Below, one piece after another: positions 11,701 to 22,904 of a stretch of DNA of 64,000 nt. Below the pieces are notes generated by a model. That model saw only the letters and a program-made list of their open reading frames with translations, had not been told where the DNA came from and searched no databases. Each line of letters opens with the position of its first letter. The first letter of the stretch is position 1. Made by a program: the position numbers and the translations under genes. Source of the DNA: Aotearoamyces nothofagi. Taxonomy: Eukaryota > Ascomycota > Leotiomycetes > Leotiales > Tympanidaceae. The DNA is taken from NCBI GenBank assembly GCA_015345905.1, contig JADDTR010000007.1:372001-436000 (forward strand), read 5' to 3'.

Positions 11701-14700
11701 AGGAGTTCTATTCTGTGGTGTTGGGGTGTCAGGAGGAGCACTAAGAGTACTCTGGTTGAAGTCGTTCGTGACGTCCGCCTCGGTCTCATCATCGTCATAC
11801 TCAAGTCCATAAGTTGTGAAATGATCAACAGAGAATGTCCAGACTCCAGTATCCTTATCATAGGATACAAAGTGTGTATCAGGGACCTTTGCCAATCGTT
11901 CAATATGTTTATTAAATCGAGATCCGGCCTTTTCATGGGTGGGGTTTCGCTTGTCCTTCTGTCTTGGCCAAGAATTCTGTAGCCTGATTGTAGATGGTAC
12001 ATTCAAACCTTTGCCCATTGGTGGTTTCTTCGAAGGATCAGGATACACCGTCGCAGAGCGGACTTCGAGAGTAACAATTTTGCCAAAAATCCCATCAAGA
12101 TCAATGTTGGTAAGATCGACGGGTGTTTCAAATGTTACCTCACCTACACCATCCCGTCCAACGGTGAAGCCACTCACTTTCTGGCGTTGCATACGATTCA
12201 TCTCAAGAATCTCCTCTTTGGAAGGTCTCATCCAATACTCGCCGGGCTCCTGATCCTCTTGGCTGATGCGCCTTGGCAATGGTTTGGATGCAGCTGCAGA
12301 TTCCTCTTCGGGTACAATAGCAAGTTCATTGCCCTTCACTTGTTCCATTTCTGGTTGAGCTGGGGTACCATTTGATTTCGGTGTTGAGCTATTTGAGCTA
12401 GTGCGGCTGGACGATCGCAGAAAACCCAGCTCCTCGGCAGGCGGAGTTGCGCTACTACTTTGGACATTCTTCAATGGGCTCGAGAAAATGTTGGCACTGC
12501 CATTGGTGCTACCACCGACTGTGGAAGAATCGAAGCTGACGCGTTTCTTGAGCATACCCGGATCTCTAGCTGTAGTAGTCTGGCCGGGGTCCTTTGGAGG
12601 GGGTGAGAAGAGGTCTGTCCGAAGGGATCTATTGATCACCAACTTCTTCATGCTCCCGTTGTTGCTGAATCTAGAGCCAGGGCTAGAAGAAAAGGCGCCA
12701 GGTGCGAGAATACTGTCTTCCCGGTTGAATGAGCTGGTAAAATTGTTACGGAGACTGCTAGTCGACATGCTCTTGTTAAGCCTCTGTCCAAGGCCGCTTC
12801 CAAGTAAAGAATTACCGAAGTTTCCTGGAGTGCTAGAAGTACTGGAAGCACTGCCAGGCGTTCCATAGGTGCTGTATGAAAATCCAAAGCCTCGCTTTTG
12901 AGGAGTAGAGAAGCGTGAGGACGATGCTGGGTTCAACTTATACATCGGTAGAGCTCCGCTCTTCTTTTGTTTAGAGAGGCTTGATAGAGGGGTCGCGATT
13001 GGGCCAGGGTTATGAATTTCAGGAGTCGCAAGATTGGAGAACATGGAAGACGTGCCGAATGCTCCAGGGTCATTTATGCTAGCAGTAAGTGACTGCGGTT
13101 GTTGAGACTGTAGATTCTGCTGCGAATTTCCAAAAAGACTGCTTCCACCAAATGCGGACTGCTGCTGCGGTTGCTGCTGCTGCTGGTTGTTTTGGTTGTT
13201 GTTTAGACCAGAGAACAGACCGCCATTAGTAGATTGGTTATTGGTAGACCCGAAAAGACCGCCACCGCCTGTCTGTGCGGGCTGAGATCCGAACATCGAA
13301 GGCTTCTGCTGCTGCGTATTCAGACCCCCAAACAGCCCTCCATTGTTCTGTGCTTGCTGGGGCTGGTTGTTCTGGCCACCAAAGCCTCCCCCGAAGAGAC
13401 CACCGCCAGTAGTATTGGTATTCGCAGCCGGGGCGCTGCCAAATAAGCCTCCTCCAGTCGCCGGCTTTGGCGCAAAAAGGCTCGAGGTCTGAGTGGTATT
13501 TGCGCCTCCAAACGGATTAGTATTGTTTGGTTGCTGGGCGGTGTTGCCGCCGAAAAGGCCACCTGTACCGGCAGTAGTGGTGGTACTACCGAAGAGACCG
13601 CCAGCTGGCTTCGGCTGGTTCCCAGTGTTACCAAATAGTGAGGTCGCTGGCTGTTGCTGTTGGGTACCACCAAATCCACCAAAGGCATTAGTGGCTGGTT
13701 GCTGTGTGGTTGTGCTGCCAAAAGGATTCGATGCGGCTTGTTGCGTCTGGTTGTTGCCAAAAAGGCTCGTTCCTGAAGTACCGCCAAAGGCTGGCGCAGC
13801 TGTGTTCGTACCAAACCCCGTTCCAGTCGCCGCTGGGGTCTGGCCGAAGCTGAATCCAGGCTTGCTTTGGTTGTTATTGTTGCCGAAGAGCGAACTACCT
13901 GTCGTTGTAGAAGCTCCAAAACCGCCAGTGGTGTTGTTGTTGGTACTACCAAAACCGGCACTTCCACCGCCGAAGAGACCGCCAGCTGCAGGGGTTTGTG
14001 TTTGCGTATTGCCAAATATGCCACCTGTCGTTGCTGGCTTTTGGGCGCCAAATAACCCGCCAGTAGTTCCTGTATTTCCGCCAAATCCTGTATTGGTAGC
14101 ACCGGTTTGACCAAATGGAGTTGAGGTATTACCACTTCCAAACAGGCCCCCGCTCCCACTGCCAAAAGCGCTTGTCTGCGTGTTGTTACCACCAAATCCT
14201 CCAAACCCAGTGTTTGTGCCAAATGCACCTGCCTGCCCACTGGCATTGCCATTCTTGCGGCCTTGTGCGTAGTCCGCCAGTCTGAGTTCCTCGGGTGAAA
14301 ACTTCTGGTATGCTGGTTGGAAACTTATGCTCTGAAACGAATTCTGTTGATTTGTCGAGCTGTTGGGCTCCTTTTCGACTGTGGCTTGAAATGGAGTAGC
14401 CCCAGAGCCCTGACACTCTCCAGCTCCTGCCCCTAGCGCAGTGCCACTGGACCCAAATCCGCCTGTATTAGTTCCGAAGCCAGTTGCAGCCCCAGCACCG
14501 AATGGAGATGAAGCAGCTGTTGCGCCAGTTCCAAAAGCAGGCTTGCTTGCAGATCCAAATAGCCCACCTCCTCCAGTGTTAGCACCAAATGGAGAGGTAG
14601 TGTTGGTATTCGCTGGCGTCGATCCAAAGCCGCCAAATCCTGAGCCTGTCCCGGTTGTCGCTGTGTTATTACCGAAGAGGCCACCGCCAGTTGTGGTAGC

Positions 14701-15348
14701 AGCGGTTCCAAATCCTGTCGCTGGCTTTGCGCCAAAGCCCGTGTTCTGTTGAGTTGCACCAAAACCTGTGTAGAGTGAAGTTAGTAATTCGCCTGCGTGT
14801 GTTTTGTGTTGGGGATTGTCGTCAGGACTGAGAAGGGGATAGATGTGGCGCTGGCTGGTTTTCTTCTACTATGGTAGATTCGCAGAAGTAAAATGCACGT
14901 CCCGTCTCGAGCCTCTTGTAAAACGTAGACTTGGGGGAAAGGACATGTTTGTACTTGGGCGATCAACAAGTCTTGACTCCCTCGAAGCACCTGGACTAAT
15001 AGAGCAATGTCGACATACCTCCAGAGCCGCCGAAGCCACTAGTAGTACCTCCACCAAAGAGGCCAGTGCCGGTGTTGGCCGTTGACCCAAACCCGCTCGT
15101 ATTATTCGCAGTGGATCCAAAGCCTGTAGGAACCAGAGAAGATTCGCGTGAGCCTCAAATTCGTGTATGTTGTGACACGATCTGCGTGGTTCCATCCTTT
15201 GCCCTGTCCATCCCCAAAGCTGCAATGAAAATGTTTACATACCTGTATTCGTGTTTGCTGCTTGTCCGAACCCTCCAAACCCAGTGCTCTGCTGCTGCTG
15301 GTTATTGTTGTTCTGGCCGAAACCACCGAAACCCCCAAAGCCCGACAT
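8771..15348 (-). CDS. Nup98-Nup96 precursor nucleoporin (Nup145/Nup189)
   Basis: One 2,015-residue precursor in five exons: 15243-15348, 15019-15123, 10966-14765, 10602-10856 and 8771-10552. The N-terminal Nup98 part carries many FG and GLFG repeats, which form the permeability barrier. Within it (near 14250-14350) is a GLEBS-like Gle2/Rae1-binding segment containing FSPEELRLADYAQ. The autoproteolytic domain follows, opening near GEYWMRPSKEEI. It ends in HFTTYGL, so cleavage is expected between F1053 and T1054 (11818/11817). The C-terminal part is the Nup96 alpha-helical scaffold, which belongs to the Y complex. The ATG at 15348 starts with Gly-Phe-rich sequence typical of Nup98. Frame and phase agree at all junctions. 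Confidence 0.93.
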
Positions 15349-16307
15349 TGTTGATGTGCTGATGCGAGGAAATGCCGTTTTGAGACAGTGCTAGGGAGCT
15401 GCAGAAGGTGTGAAGCGGATCGCTTTGACAGTTGCGACAATGGCGGACGCGCCTAGCCAGCTTCAGAAGGGTCGCGATCAGAAATCCGAGCAGATCGCAA
15501 GCATTAGAAGAAGGACAGAGTGTCCAGAGACATTCGTCTCGAGAATTAGGATGAAGGCGAGGGACGGAGGTGGAAGAGAAGCGCTCTTAAATCGTCGTCG
15601 ACGCGCTTTGAATGTCGTGCAAGTGGCAGGGACTCGCTTAACCTTAAACTTTCTCGAGCAATAACTGTGTCACGTGTGCAGGTTCTAATCTACTGTGATT
15701 GGACGACAAACTTGCTGTGCCTATGGTGACGTCCTATCCACAACACAGGCCTGCTTTAATTCGCGGAGGGATAAATCTAGACTGCAGCCGACTGAGATGT
15801 GTTTTACACGCCTTCTCGGCCGTGGTTGCCTCCAGGATGATTGGACCTGCCTGCACAAACAGGTTTCCACGACCCTCTATGTACACTACTGCCTTGAATT
15901 TGGATGAGTCATATGAGCGATGAGGAACATACTGGTGGGACTGTACCGTACATACTGAGGTGTTCAGCGTAAGAGTTGCAACAGGGGCAAAAAATCAACT
16001 AGGTTGCGTTTTACTTGATATCGTAGAGGTATCATTGGTCGGCTTCCCCTTGTATAATAAAGTAGTAAGTAATTAAGATGTTCTATGCCAGCTATTATGC
16101 CGAATACCACAGTATATTCTAATATACAGCCTGCAGAATATCACAAAACCATAAAGCGATATAATCCACTCATAATCACTCCTTATTTCCAAGACCTTTT
16201 ATTATCTACGAGTAATATAATCTGCAAACACATGGGCCGATATAGCTAATAGCCTAATATCTATTCAGAGCACAGCACGATCAACATATCTCCCCTGCAT
16301 ATAGCTA
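15349..16307. promoter_or_regulatory. nup98-96 upstream region
   Basis: The first part is the presumed promoter of nup98-96, with a TCACGTG box at 15670-15676, 322 bp from the ATG. From about 16000 the DNA becomes AT-rich and probably holds the 3' region of the permease gene. The short open frames at 15410-15664 and 15695-15907 show no domain. Confidence 0.5.
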
Positions 16308-17955
16308 CTACTCTTCGCGTAACAGGCCATCAGAGGCCGGCGGTCCCTTGTAGTCTGCAGGAAGCAGTCAGCATTTATACACAAAGAGTGGCAGAAGGTA
16401 AAGTGAGACAAGGCAACTTACAAGTTCGGGAATGAATCCCATACCAAACGGCCGAGATAGCAAGGAAGCCAACGAGAACAACGGATGCGTAATTCATCGT
16501 GACAGCCGTTACGGGTAGCGCTGTTGGCATGCTGAACAGAACCATCTCAAAGAGAATCCAAAGGAGTGCAACCCAGTTGACAATAGGGCCGATGATACGA
16601 CCGCAGTTCCAGCGAGCCTTGAGGACTTGTTCCCGCCCATTCCACACGCTGAGGGCAATTGGGATACCGTAGCTGACTTGAAGCGCAATCACACCAACAG
16701 AAACAAATGCAGTGAAGGCGCTCGAACTTCCGAGGTTGATGAGACCGAGGAGCATTTGAACAACTGTTACAAGGATAAGTGCGTAGACGGGAACGCCAAG
16801 TTTGTGGTTGACACGTGCCCATATTTTGGCAAGAGGGATGGCATCATCTCTAGCAAATGCCCACGTGGTACGGGAGGCTGCAACCGTGATACTGATGGAG
16901 CAGAACATGGTGACACCAAGGACGAGGAATATCAATCCAAGACCGCCACCTGGCGAGCCCATCACGACGTGGAAGATATATGGTAGAGCCTGGGCATTGG
17001 GAGCCAGTAGGATATCCTCCAAGGGAGGAAGTGTGAAGCAGATTGGCAGGATGAAGAAGAGGCCGGCAAGCCCACCGACTGGGACGCAGAGACTGATGGC
17101 CTGAGGAACCTTGATTTCTGGTTCGTGGACCTCTTCTGCCATGGACGAAATCATCCCAATAGCCGAGAATGTGTATGCAGCAGGTAGAAGACCGATAAAG
17201 AATGTGAAGCCGCCCCATCCAGCGAAGCTTGTATCGTAATGTCCGAGAGCATAGCTGGCGCTATGTCTGCCCACGTCCGCCTTGGATGAAAGCGCGATCA
17301 TAATGATGAGGATGCTGATGGCGGTCCACGCTGCACAGATCGTGTCGACCATGGGCAAGAATCTGTTCCCGAAGGTGCAAATGACGAGTGTGATGAGACA
17401 GATGGCCCAGAAGATGAGGAGAAGTTGCCAGCTATTCGCCACGAAATCCGGATGGTACATGGCAACGGTTGCAGAAATCAAGGACGCGAACCCAAAGTTC
17501 ACCGAAAGGGTGATGGTCCAGTTGCCGATCAGCCAAACCCAACCATTGATGAACGAGAGGACCGTCCTGATGCTGGTGGGTGCTATTTGAAAAGTCCAGT
17601 AGTAAGGGCCGGCGGAGGTTGGGTATCGCGATGCGAGCTCGCTCAGCGCCAGAGCGACACACTCGTCCAGGACGATGATGACAAGCCAGCCGACAAATAT
17701 GGAGAGCTGCCCTCCGCCGTAGATGGCACTGATGAGAGGCCCGCCTTCGCCATAGGGAATTGCAGCAATGGCAAGAGTCTGGAAGAGGAGCGTGAACAGC
17801 GAGCGATTGCGACGCAGCTCGGGCGTGTAGCCCAGTACAGTCAGGCTGTCAATGCCTTCTTCGTGGGTGTGGCCAGCCTCATGGTCATGGACTTTGCCAT
17901 TGCCATTGCTCGGAGGAGATTCAAGACCAATCTTTTCATCTGTTTCGGTCGACAT
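16308..17955 (-). CDS. APC-family amino acid / GABA / choline permease
   Basis: A 526-residue plasma-membrane transporter in two exons (16422-17955 and 16308-16354, 67-bp intron). The hydrophilic N-terminus (about 60 residues) precedes roughly twelve hydrophobic segments. Family signs are the first helix with GEGGPLISAIYGG, the segment LASRYPTSAGPYYW after TM2, and the loop SSMAEEVHEPEIKVPQA. These place it with fungal GABA/choline/amino-acid permeases of the APC superfamily. Splicing restores the usual C-terminal YYKGPP motif; without it the frame runs into unrelated sequence. I prefer the ATG at 17955 (MSTETDEK) to the in-frame ATG 39 bp upstream. The substrate cannot be told from sequence. 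Confidence 0.88.
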
Positions 17956-19482
17956 GATGCTGGATGTATCTAACCAGAGGTCGCAGGACTGCACTGGCGG
18001 GAGACAATGAGGTCAGAAAGGGAGCAGGGCCGGGGCCGGAGGAAGGAGTATATTTGTACAGGAGCTGCCATATGCCATACCCCTGCCAACCCTTGGCACC
18101 CCCAGCTGATAGCGACCGCTAGCTGATAGCGACCGCTATCTGCCGGTAGCTAACGGCGTCCACCCGTAGCTGGGCACCCAGATAATGCATGTATAACTCA
18201 GGCATAACGCGTGCAGAACCCATGTATAACCCATGGATAACCCATGTATAATCCGTGTATAATCCGTGTATATCCCATGTATAAGGCCGTACGAGCAATG
18301 CTCCTATCATGGCGACTATACCCAAATTGCGGGGTGGCACACGTGTGTTACAGGCAACAGACAAGGCAATTGGCTGGTGTTCCAGCAGGAGATAGGAACG
18401 GGTGCCTGCAACTGGCTGGTGGAGCTTGGAACGGGCAAGCAGCCCGGCGCACTGCCTATCTAATGGCCATCTGCGGTTAGCGCGAGGTTGCAGAACCGTA
18501 CCCTCCTCCGCCCCGAATGTTCGTGTCTTCGCTGTTAGCGATCGGGGCAGGACAGACGGATGATTAGGCGTTCAGCGCGCAGGGGGGTGGGGAGCGGGGG
18601 AAGTATTACCCTAGTGTGCTTAGTTCCCGTACCTTAGCCTGTCCTTAGCACCAACCTACTATGGGCCCTGGGACTCGCATATCGACTTGGGCATCACGAG
18701 AATCGAGGACGCAGTTCGATGCTATACGCAAAGAAGAACAGAACCAGGGGGCGACCAGATGGGACCCAGCGTAGACTCTAGAGCAGATCGAGAGTATAAG
18801 AGCTGCTGGTCGCGACGTGCTTGGCTTTCTCAAAACCCGTCAATGATGCGTGCTGCGTCGGCTTTTGATGCGGTGGGCGAAGATGCCGAGCGCCATCGAT
18901 ATCTTGGGAGCATCTGTACCTGCATACGCCGTACGCCCTCCGCTCTCCGGCATGACATCGCGGGCAGAGACGGGCTGGTGGAACACACCATAAACCCTGG
19001 GTGACGCGTCGCTTTCAACAAACGGCGCCTTGACTTGCCCAGAGGCCAAGAACCAGGTCTGGCCAGACATGTATGTATATAGGCATATCGACCCCAAACC
19101 ATGGTTACCAAGAGCTACCCTTCTCTTCGTATACTCGAAGACCCACGACCTGGAAGATGTTCCACTCTGGTCAGCTACCACTGATTTGATAGGATTGGAG
19201 ATTGTTTATTATGTTAACTTGTTCAAACTATCTGGGCGTCTAGAGCTACACACGACACGTCGACATGGCGATGAGGTGCACCACGAAACACCAAAGAGTG
19301 CATCCCCCGCATCTCGAGGAGATATAACCAGAATCAACTCCTATCGCCAGAGCCACAGGAACGAAAGCATAACCGTAAGAAACCCGTCGCGCCATAGGAA
19401 AATAAGTTGGCACAAGCTTTCTTGGCAGAGCTTCGCCTCACTCAAGCAACGCCAAGGGATATCAGATAGATTCTGGCGGAAT
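17956..19482. other. permease upstream region and intergenic DNA
   Basis: The part next to 17955 is the presumed permease promoter. It includes a 20-bp direct duplication (about 18108-18140, GATAGCGACCGCT core) and an 11-bp array at 18219-18284 (listed separately). The remainder up to the regulator's stop codon contains no supported gene. Confidence 0.55.
18219..18284. repeat. 11-bp tandem array, 6 units
   Basis: Six contiguous 11-bp units of consensus CCCATGTATAA, three exact and three with one to three changes (CCCATGGATAA, TCCGTGTATAA, TCCGTGTATAT). It lies about 265 bp upstream of the permease ATG. Confidence 0.9.
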
Positions 19483-20877
19483 TCAGAACAAAAACGTCCT
19501 CCTAGATAAAATCTCAAAGCAATCCCACCAATCGACATTGTTATCCGACTTCCTCCACAAGTCCTGCAAGAAGTCATCTAATATCTTCGTTGATCCAAAA
19601 GAGAGAAACCCAGCTGTCGTTTGCAGACAATGCCGGATCGTGCTTCTCTGAGTCTCGCTGCGGCAATGAGCACCGATTATCAAAGTCGGGAAAAGTAGGC
19701 AGTGAGAGAGCTTTCCTGTCAGACGGCTATCGCAGATCATCATTTGGCCTTCCTCTGTTGCCTGCTGGACCAGAGGATGGTCAACCTCGAGATTACAGAG
19801 GGCTCGGTATATATAGATTAGAGCGGTAAGGCGGTATGCAGCGCAGAAGATTGACCACGGCGCTTGAAGCTCGCTGTTTGGATCATGGCCTGAGGATATC
19901 ACGGTCACTGGTGATGGAATTTGCAGAGTCTCCGTATTGGTGCGACACTCAGTACGCTTCAGCGCCATCTGTAGTGAGAGCAACTCTCCAATGGGGACGG
20001 CAGTGTTTGAATCGCGCATCTTATTTCCAAGATGCGATAAATGTGAGAGGATTCCCATGGTCTCCAGGAAAGGATCTCCTTCACTCAAGAAACCCCACCA
20101 CCCATCGCTTTCAGCAAAGTTTGTCCACGTATTCTGTTCAAAGTAAGTGTGCTGACCGCTCAAGAGCGCGTAGGTCAGGTCCATCGTCGCAAATACCGAC
20201 AACATGAGAGCAGGTAGGCCTTTCTTAACTCGGGAAATTTCATCCAAGCATTTCCACTGGGCTAGAATGGCTCTGCCTCCTTGAAAGTGACAGTACATTG
20301 CTGAACCGTCATCATTCGGCTCGATTATGCCATCTAAAATACACAGCAGGACGTTACTCATGAATATATCAAGTACAGGGACCTCCGGAGACCTCTCCGG
20401 TGCCAACTGCTTCCTCAATATACGAATTGCACTTGATCTGGCACGAGTCTTCTCCCACGGTGTGCCCTCGGAGCTTGTCCGAGTGTAGAGTAGGCGGTGT
20501 GCATTAGCAACCGCTGTTGTCGATTGTAGCAGAGCTGGATTCTTAGAAATTGCAGCCAGGTCGATGTGGACTGGATTGACAGCGAGATTGAATCGTGATA
20601 CCACCTCATATTCGAAATATAACATGAGCTGATCGGCCGTAATCGATGGACTCGGAGATGTGGATTGCAGCCGGGTTTCATTAGTGGGGATAGGTTGGCC
20701 AGCGAGTCGGCCACGTGAGGCAACTCCATTACACCAGCGGAGACGCTTTCCGTATCCACAAGGCTGACTCGTAGAAGTGCATCTGCCACAGCTGGGTTTT
20801 TGGAGATCACAGATGACCCGGCGATGCTTACATCTCCAGCATGAGCCCTCGACAGTTCGCAGCCGCTTAGGAGTCAT
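19483..20877 (-). CDS. Zn2Cys6 transcription factor
   Basis: Intronless 464-residue regulator. A canonical binuclear zinc cluster sits at the N-terminus with cysteines 13, 16, 23, 30, 33 and 40 (spacing 2-6-6-2-6), followed by a basic stretch. The rest is the helical fungal-specific regulatory region of the DUF3468 kind, with segments such as ILCILDGIIEP and HCLQTTAGFLSFGS. I chose the ATG at 20877, twelve residues before the first zinc cysteine, over an in-frame ATG at 20934 that would add 19 unrelated residues. The neighbouring permease is on the same strand 1.5 kb downstream, so it is a possible but untested target. Confidence 0.85.
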   Translation of the reverse strand: MTPKRLRTVEGSCWRCKHRRVICDLQKPSCGRCTSTSQPCGYGKRLRWCNGVASRGRLAGQPIPTNETRLQSTSPSPSITADQLMLYFEYEVVSRFNLAVNPVHIDLAAISKNPALLQSTTAVANAHRLLYTRTSSEGTPWEKTRARSSAIRILRKQLAPERSPEVPVLDIFMSNVLLCILDGIIEPNDDGSAMYCHFQGGRAILAQWKCLDEISRVKKGLPALMLSVFATMDLTYALLSGQHTYFEQNTWTNFAESDGWWGFLSEGDPFLETMGILSHLSHLGNKMRDSNTAVPIGELLSLQMALKRTECRTNTETLQIPSPVTVISSGHDPNSELQAPWSIFCAAYRLTALIYIYRALCNLEVDHPLVQQATEEGQMMICDSRLTGKLSHCLLFPTLIIGAHCRSETQRSTIRHCLQTTAGFLSFGSTKILDDFLQDLWRKSDNNVDWWDCFEILSRRTFLF

Positions 20878-21782
20878 CGTGTCGGATTCAGGGACTACGT
20901 GTCCTTTTATTGAACCGTGTAGGGTGCATCGCACCGGGCGTAGCTATCGCACCTGAGAGGATACGTGAATCTTTAAAGTCTGGTCTGTTGCCTATGGGAG
21001 AATAGAGGAGGAGGAGAAGAGAAGAAGAGAAGAGGAGATGAAATCGACTTTGTTTCCAGTGCTTGTAAATGCGAAGCAGAGGCTGCTGTTCAGTTAAGGT
21101 ACCACACATCTGTGGCATGGGAGCACCTTGTCACTCCCCGCGCCCCTAAAGATAAGGAAGCTGATAAGGTAGGGATTACCTAAGGTGTCTATCTGCCGAG
21201 GTGCACGGCCCAGCGAGTCGAGCACGTGCCATCTACCAACATGGCAGTCGGCAAGTTCTACTGTACTGTACTATAAAACTCAAATACCGACGGAATACGA
21301 GAATGAGGGGATTCAGAAGCGACACTTGGAAGCTTCGGTGTTCTTGCCAAAGGGATCACGCAGATGCTCAAGATATGCCAGCTGAGACCTTGAAAGTCGT
21401 GCTGGAAGTAAAAGCTTCCCAAGGGACCAAAAGGCTGTAAATAGTATCGAGAAGCAGCACAGACAAGGGAAGCATATATAATTAAGTAGGAGAACCTACC
21501 TACTTTACGAATTCACGATTCCGAAGTCCATCTTATCTTCGGAGACCAGCTTCTCTCATGGTAGGCATGAAATAGTGCAATAGCAGATCTAAACCCTATA
21601 TGTCAGGCACCAACTCCACACATAGAAGCCTCCAAGTCGCGTCCAACAACGCAACGCGTTAACTCTCCCCGAGCCTCCCCGCAACGTCAAGCAGTAACGA
21701 TTCCTAGCCCTGCGACCAAGCCACATCCCCTCCTACAGCCCGCCTACCACGACGCAATACTCTGTCTTCTGCTACAACCACC
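20878..21782. promoter_or_regulatory. divergent promoter of regulator and centrin genes
   Basis: This 0.9-kb stretch separates the start codons of two divergent genes. It holds a CACGTG box at 21223-21228 and an AG-rich tract near 21000-21040. No coding frame is supported. Confidence 0.5.
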
Positions 21783-22543
21783 ATGGCATCATCGGGCCAA
21801 CCCATCTCCAGCTTCCCCTCCCGCTACGGCACCAGCAAGCTCCCCGACCGCAGCGCACCCCTCGGCCTCGCCGCCTCCCAAACGCGCACGGCGCGCGAGA
21901 GACAGGAGCGCGAACGGGCAGCAGCGGCGGCGGCGGCGGCGGCGCAGCAGCAGCATATTGCTGGACCGTCGGGCAGCATGGCGCAATTGACGGACGAGCA
22001 GAGAGACGAGATCAACGAAGCGGTGAGTAGCGAAGCGAGACGCCGCGGATGTGGGAGACGCGATGGATGGATGTGCTGATGCGTGATGCGTAGTTCGGCC
22101 TGTTCGACCTGGACAAGGACCAGCTGATCGACTACCACGAGTTCAAAGTCGCCCTCAAAGCCCTCGGGTTCGACCTTCCCAAGCCCGAGCTCCTGACCCT
22201 CCTCACCACGCACGGCATCGCTCCGCCGTCGCTGCAAGCTGCGCCCGGCCAGGCACAGGCGGCCGTGCCGGCGTCGCGCTTGCATCTCACGCTGCCGGCC
22301 TTCCAGAGCATCGCGTCGACGCTCGTTGCGAACCGCGATCCGCGAGACGAGATCTTGCGTGCCTTTTCGCTCTTTGATGAGGGGGGGAAGGGCATTATCA
22401 CTCTGGAGGATCTGACGAGGGTGGCGAGGGAGCTGGGCGAGGGGCTGGAGGAGGATGAGCTTGTTGCGATGATAGAGGAGTTCGATCTGGAGGGCAAGGG
22501 CGGAGTGGGCGTGGAGGAATTTGTGGGTATTTGCATGAACTAA
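21783..22543 (+). CDS. centrin / Cdc31-type EF-hand protein
   Basis: A 229-residue calcium-binding protein in two exons (21783-22022 and 22094-22543, 71-bp intron). The first EF-hand loop is canonical, DLDKDQLIDYHE, followed by the centrin signature FKVALKALGFDLP. Two further loops (DEGGKGIITLED and DLEGKGGVGVEE) are Gly-rich and may bind calcium weakly. The second EF-hand is replaced by an Ala/Gln-containing insertion. The N-terminal extension of about 75 residues has a nine-alanine run coded by GCG/GCA repeats. Centrins act in spindle pole body duplication, and Cdc31 also sits in the TREX-2 mRNA export complex. At 229 residues it is longer than typical centrins (about 160-190). Confidence 0.85.
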
Positions 22544-22904
22544 TGATGGAAAAAGGAAGAGGGATGGGCCTGGGTTGGAGTTGGAGTATACTGCGCTTTT
22601 TACGTGAGGAAACATGGAATTTTGATAGCGAAAGTGCAGCAAGGCGTTCTCGATGTCATGGAGATGGGCCATTATTAACAAGCGTGTTCACAAATTCTAG
22701 TTCTGAGAGCCAGAACAACACCAAGCCTTCGATATAATAACACGGTATAAGTATCAGTTCATCCGCCGAAGAGAAACCTGATTGCTTCATGGCATCCAGT
22801 ATGCCGCGAAGCCGAAAATCTCGCTCTTGCCGTACCACAATAAAAAATGAATCTTGCCTTTATCCACAACTTGGCAGCCAAACTCAACCCGTTCCATGAA
22901 TGCT
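22544..22904. other. convergent intergenic region
   Basis: Presumed 3' regions of the centrin and epsin genes, 361 bp. Nothing else visible. Confidence 0.5.

Noticed and set aside
13320-14252. 310-residue minus-strand frame and plus-strand frames in the same place
   Set aside because: Out-of-frame shadows of the FG-repeat exon of nup98-96.
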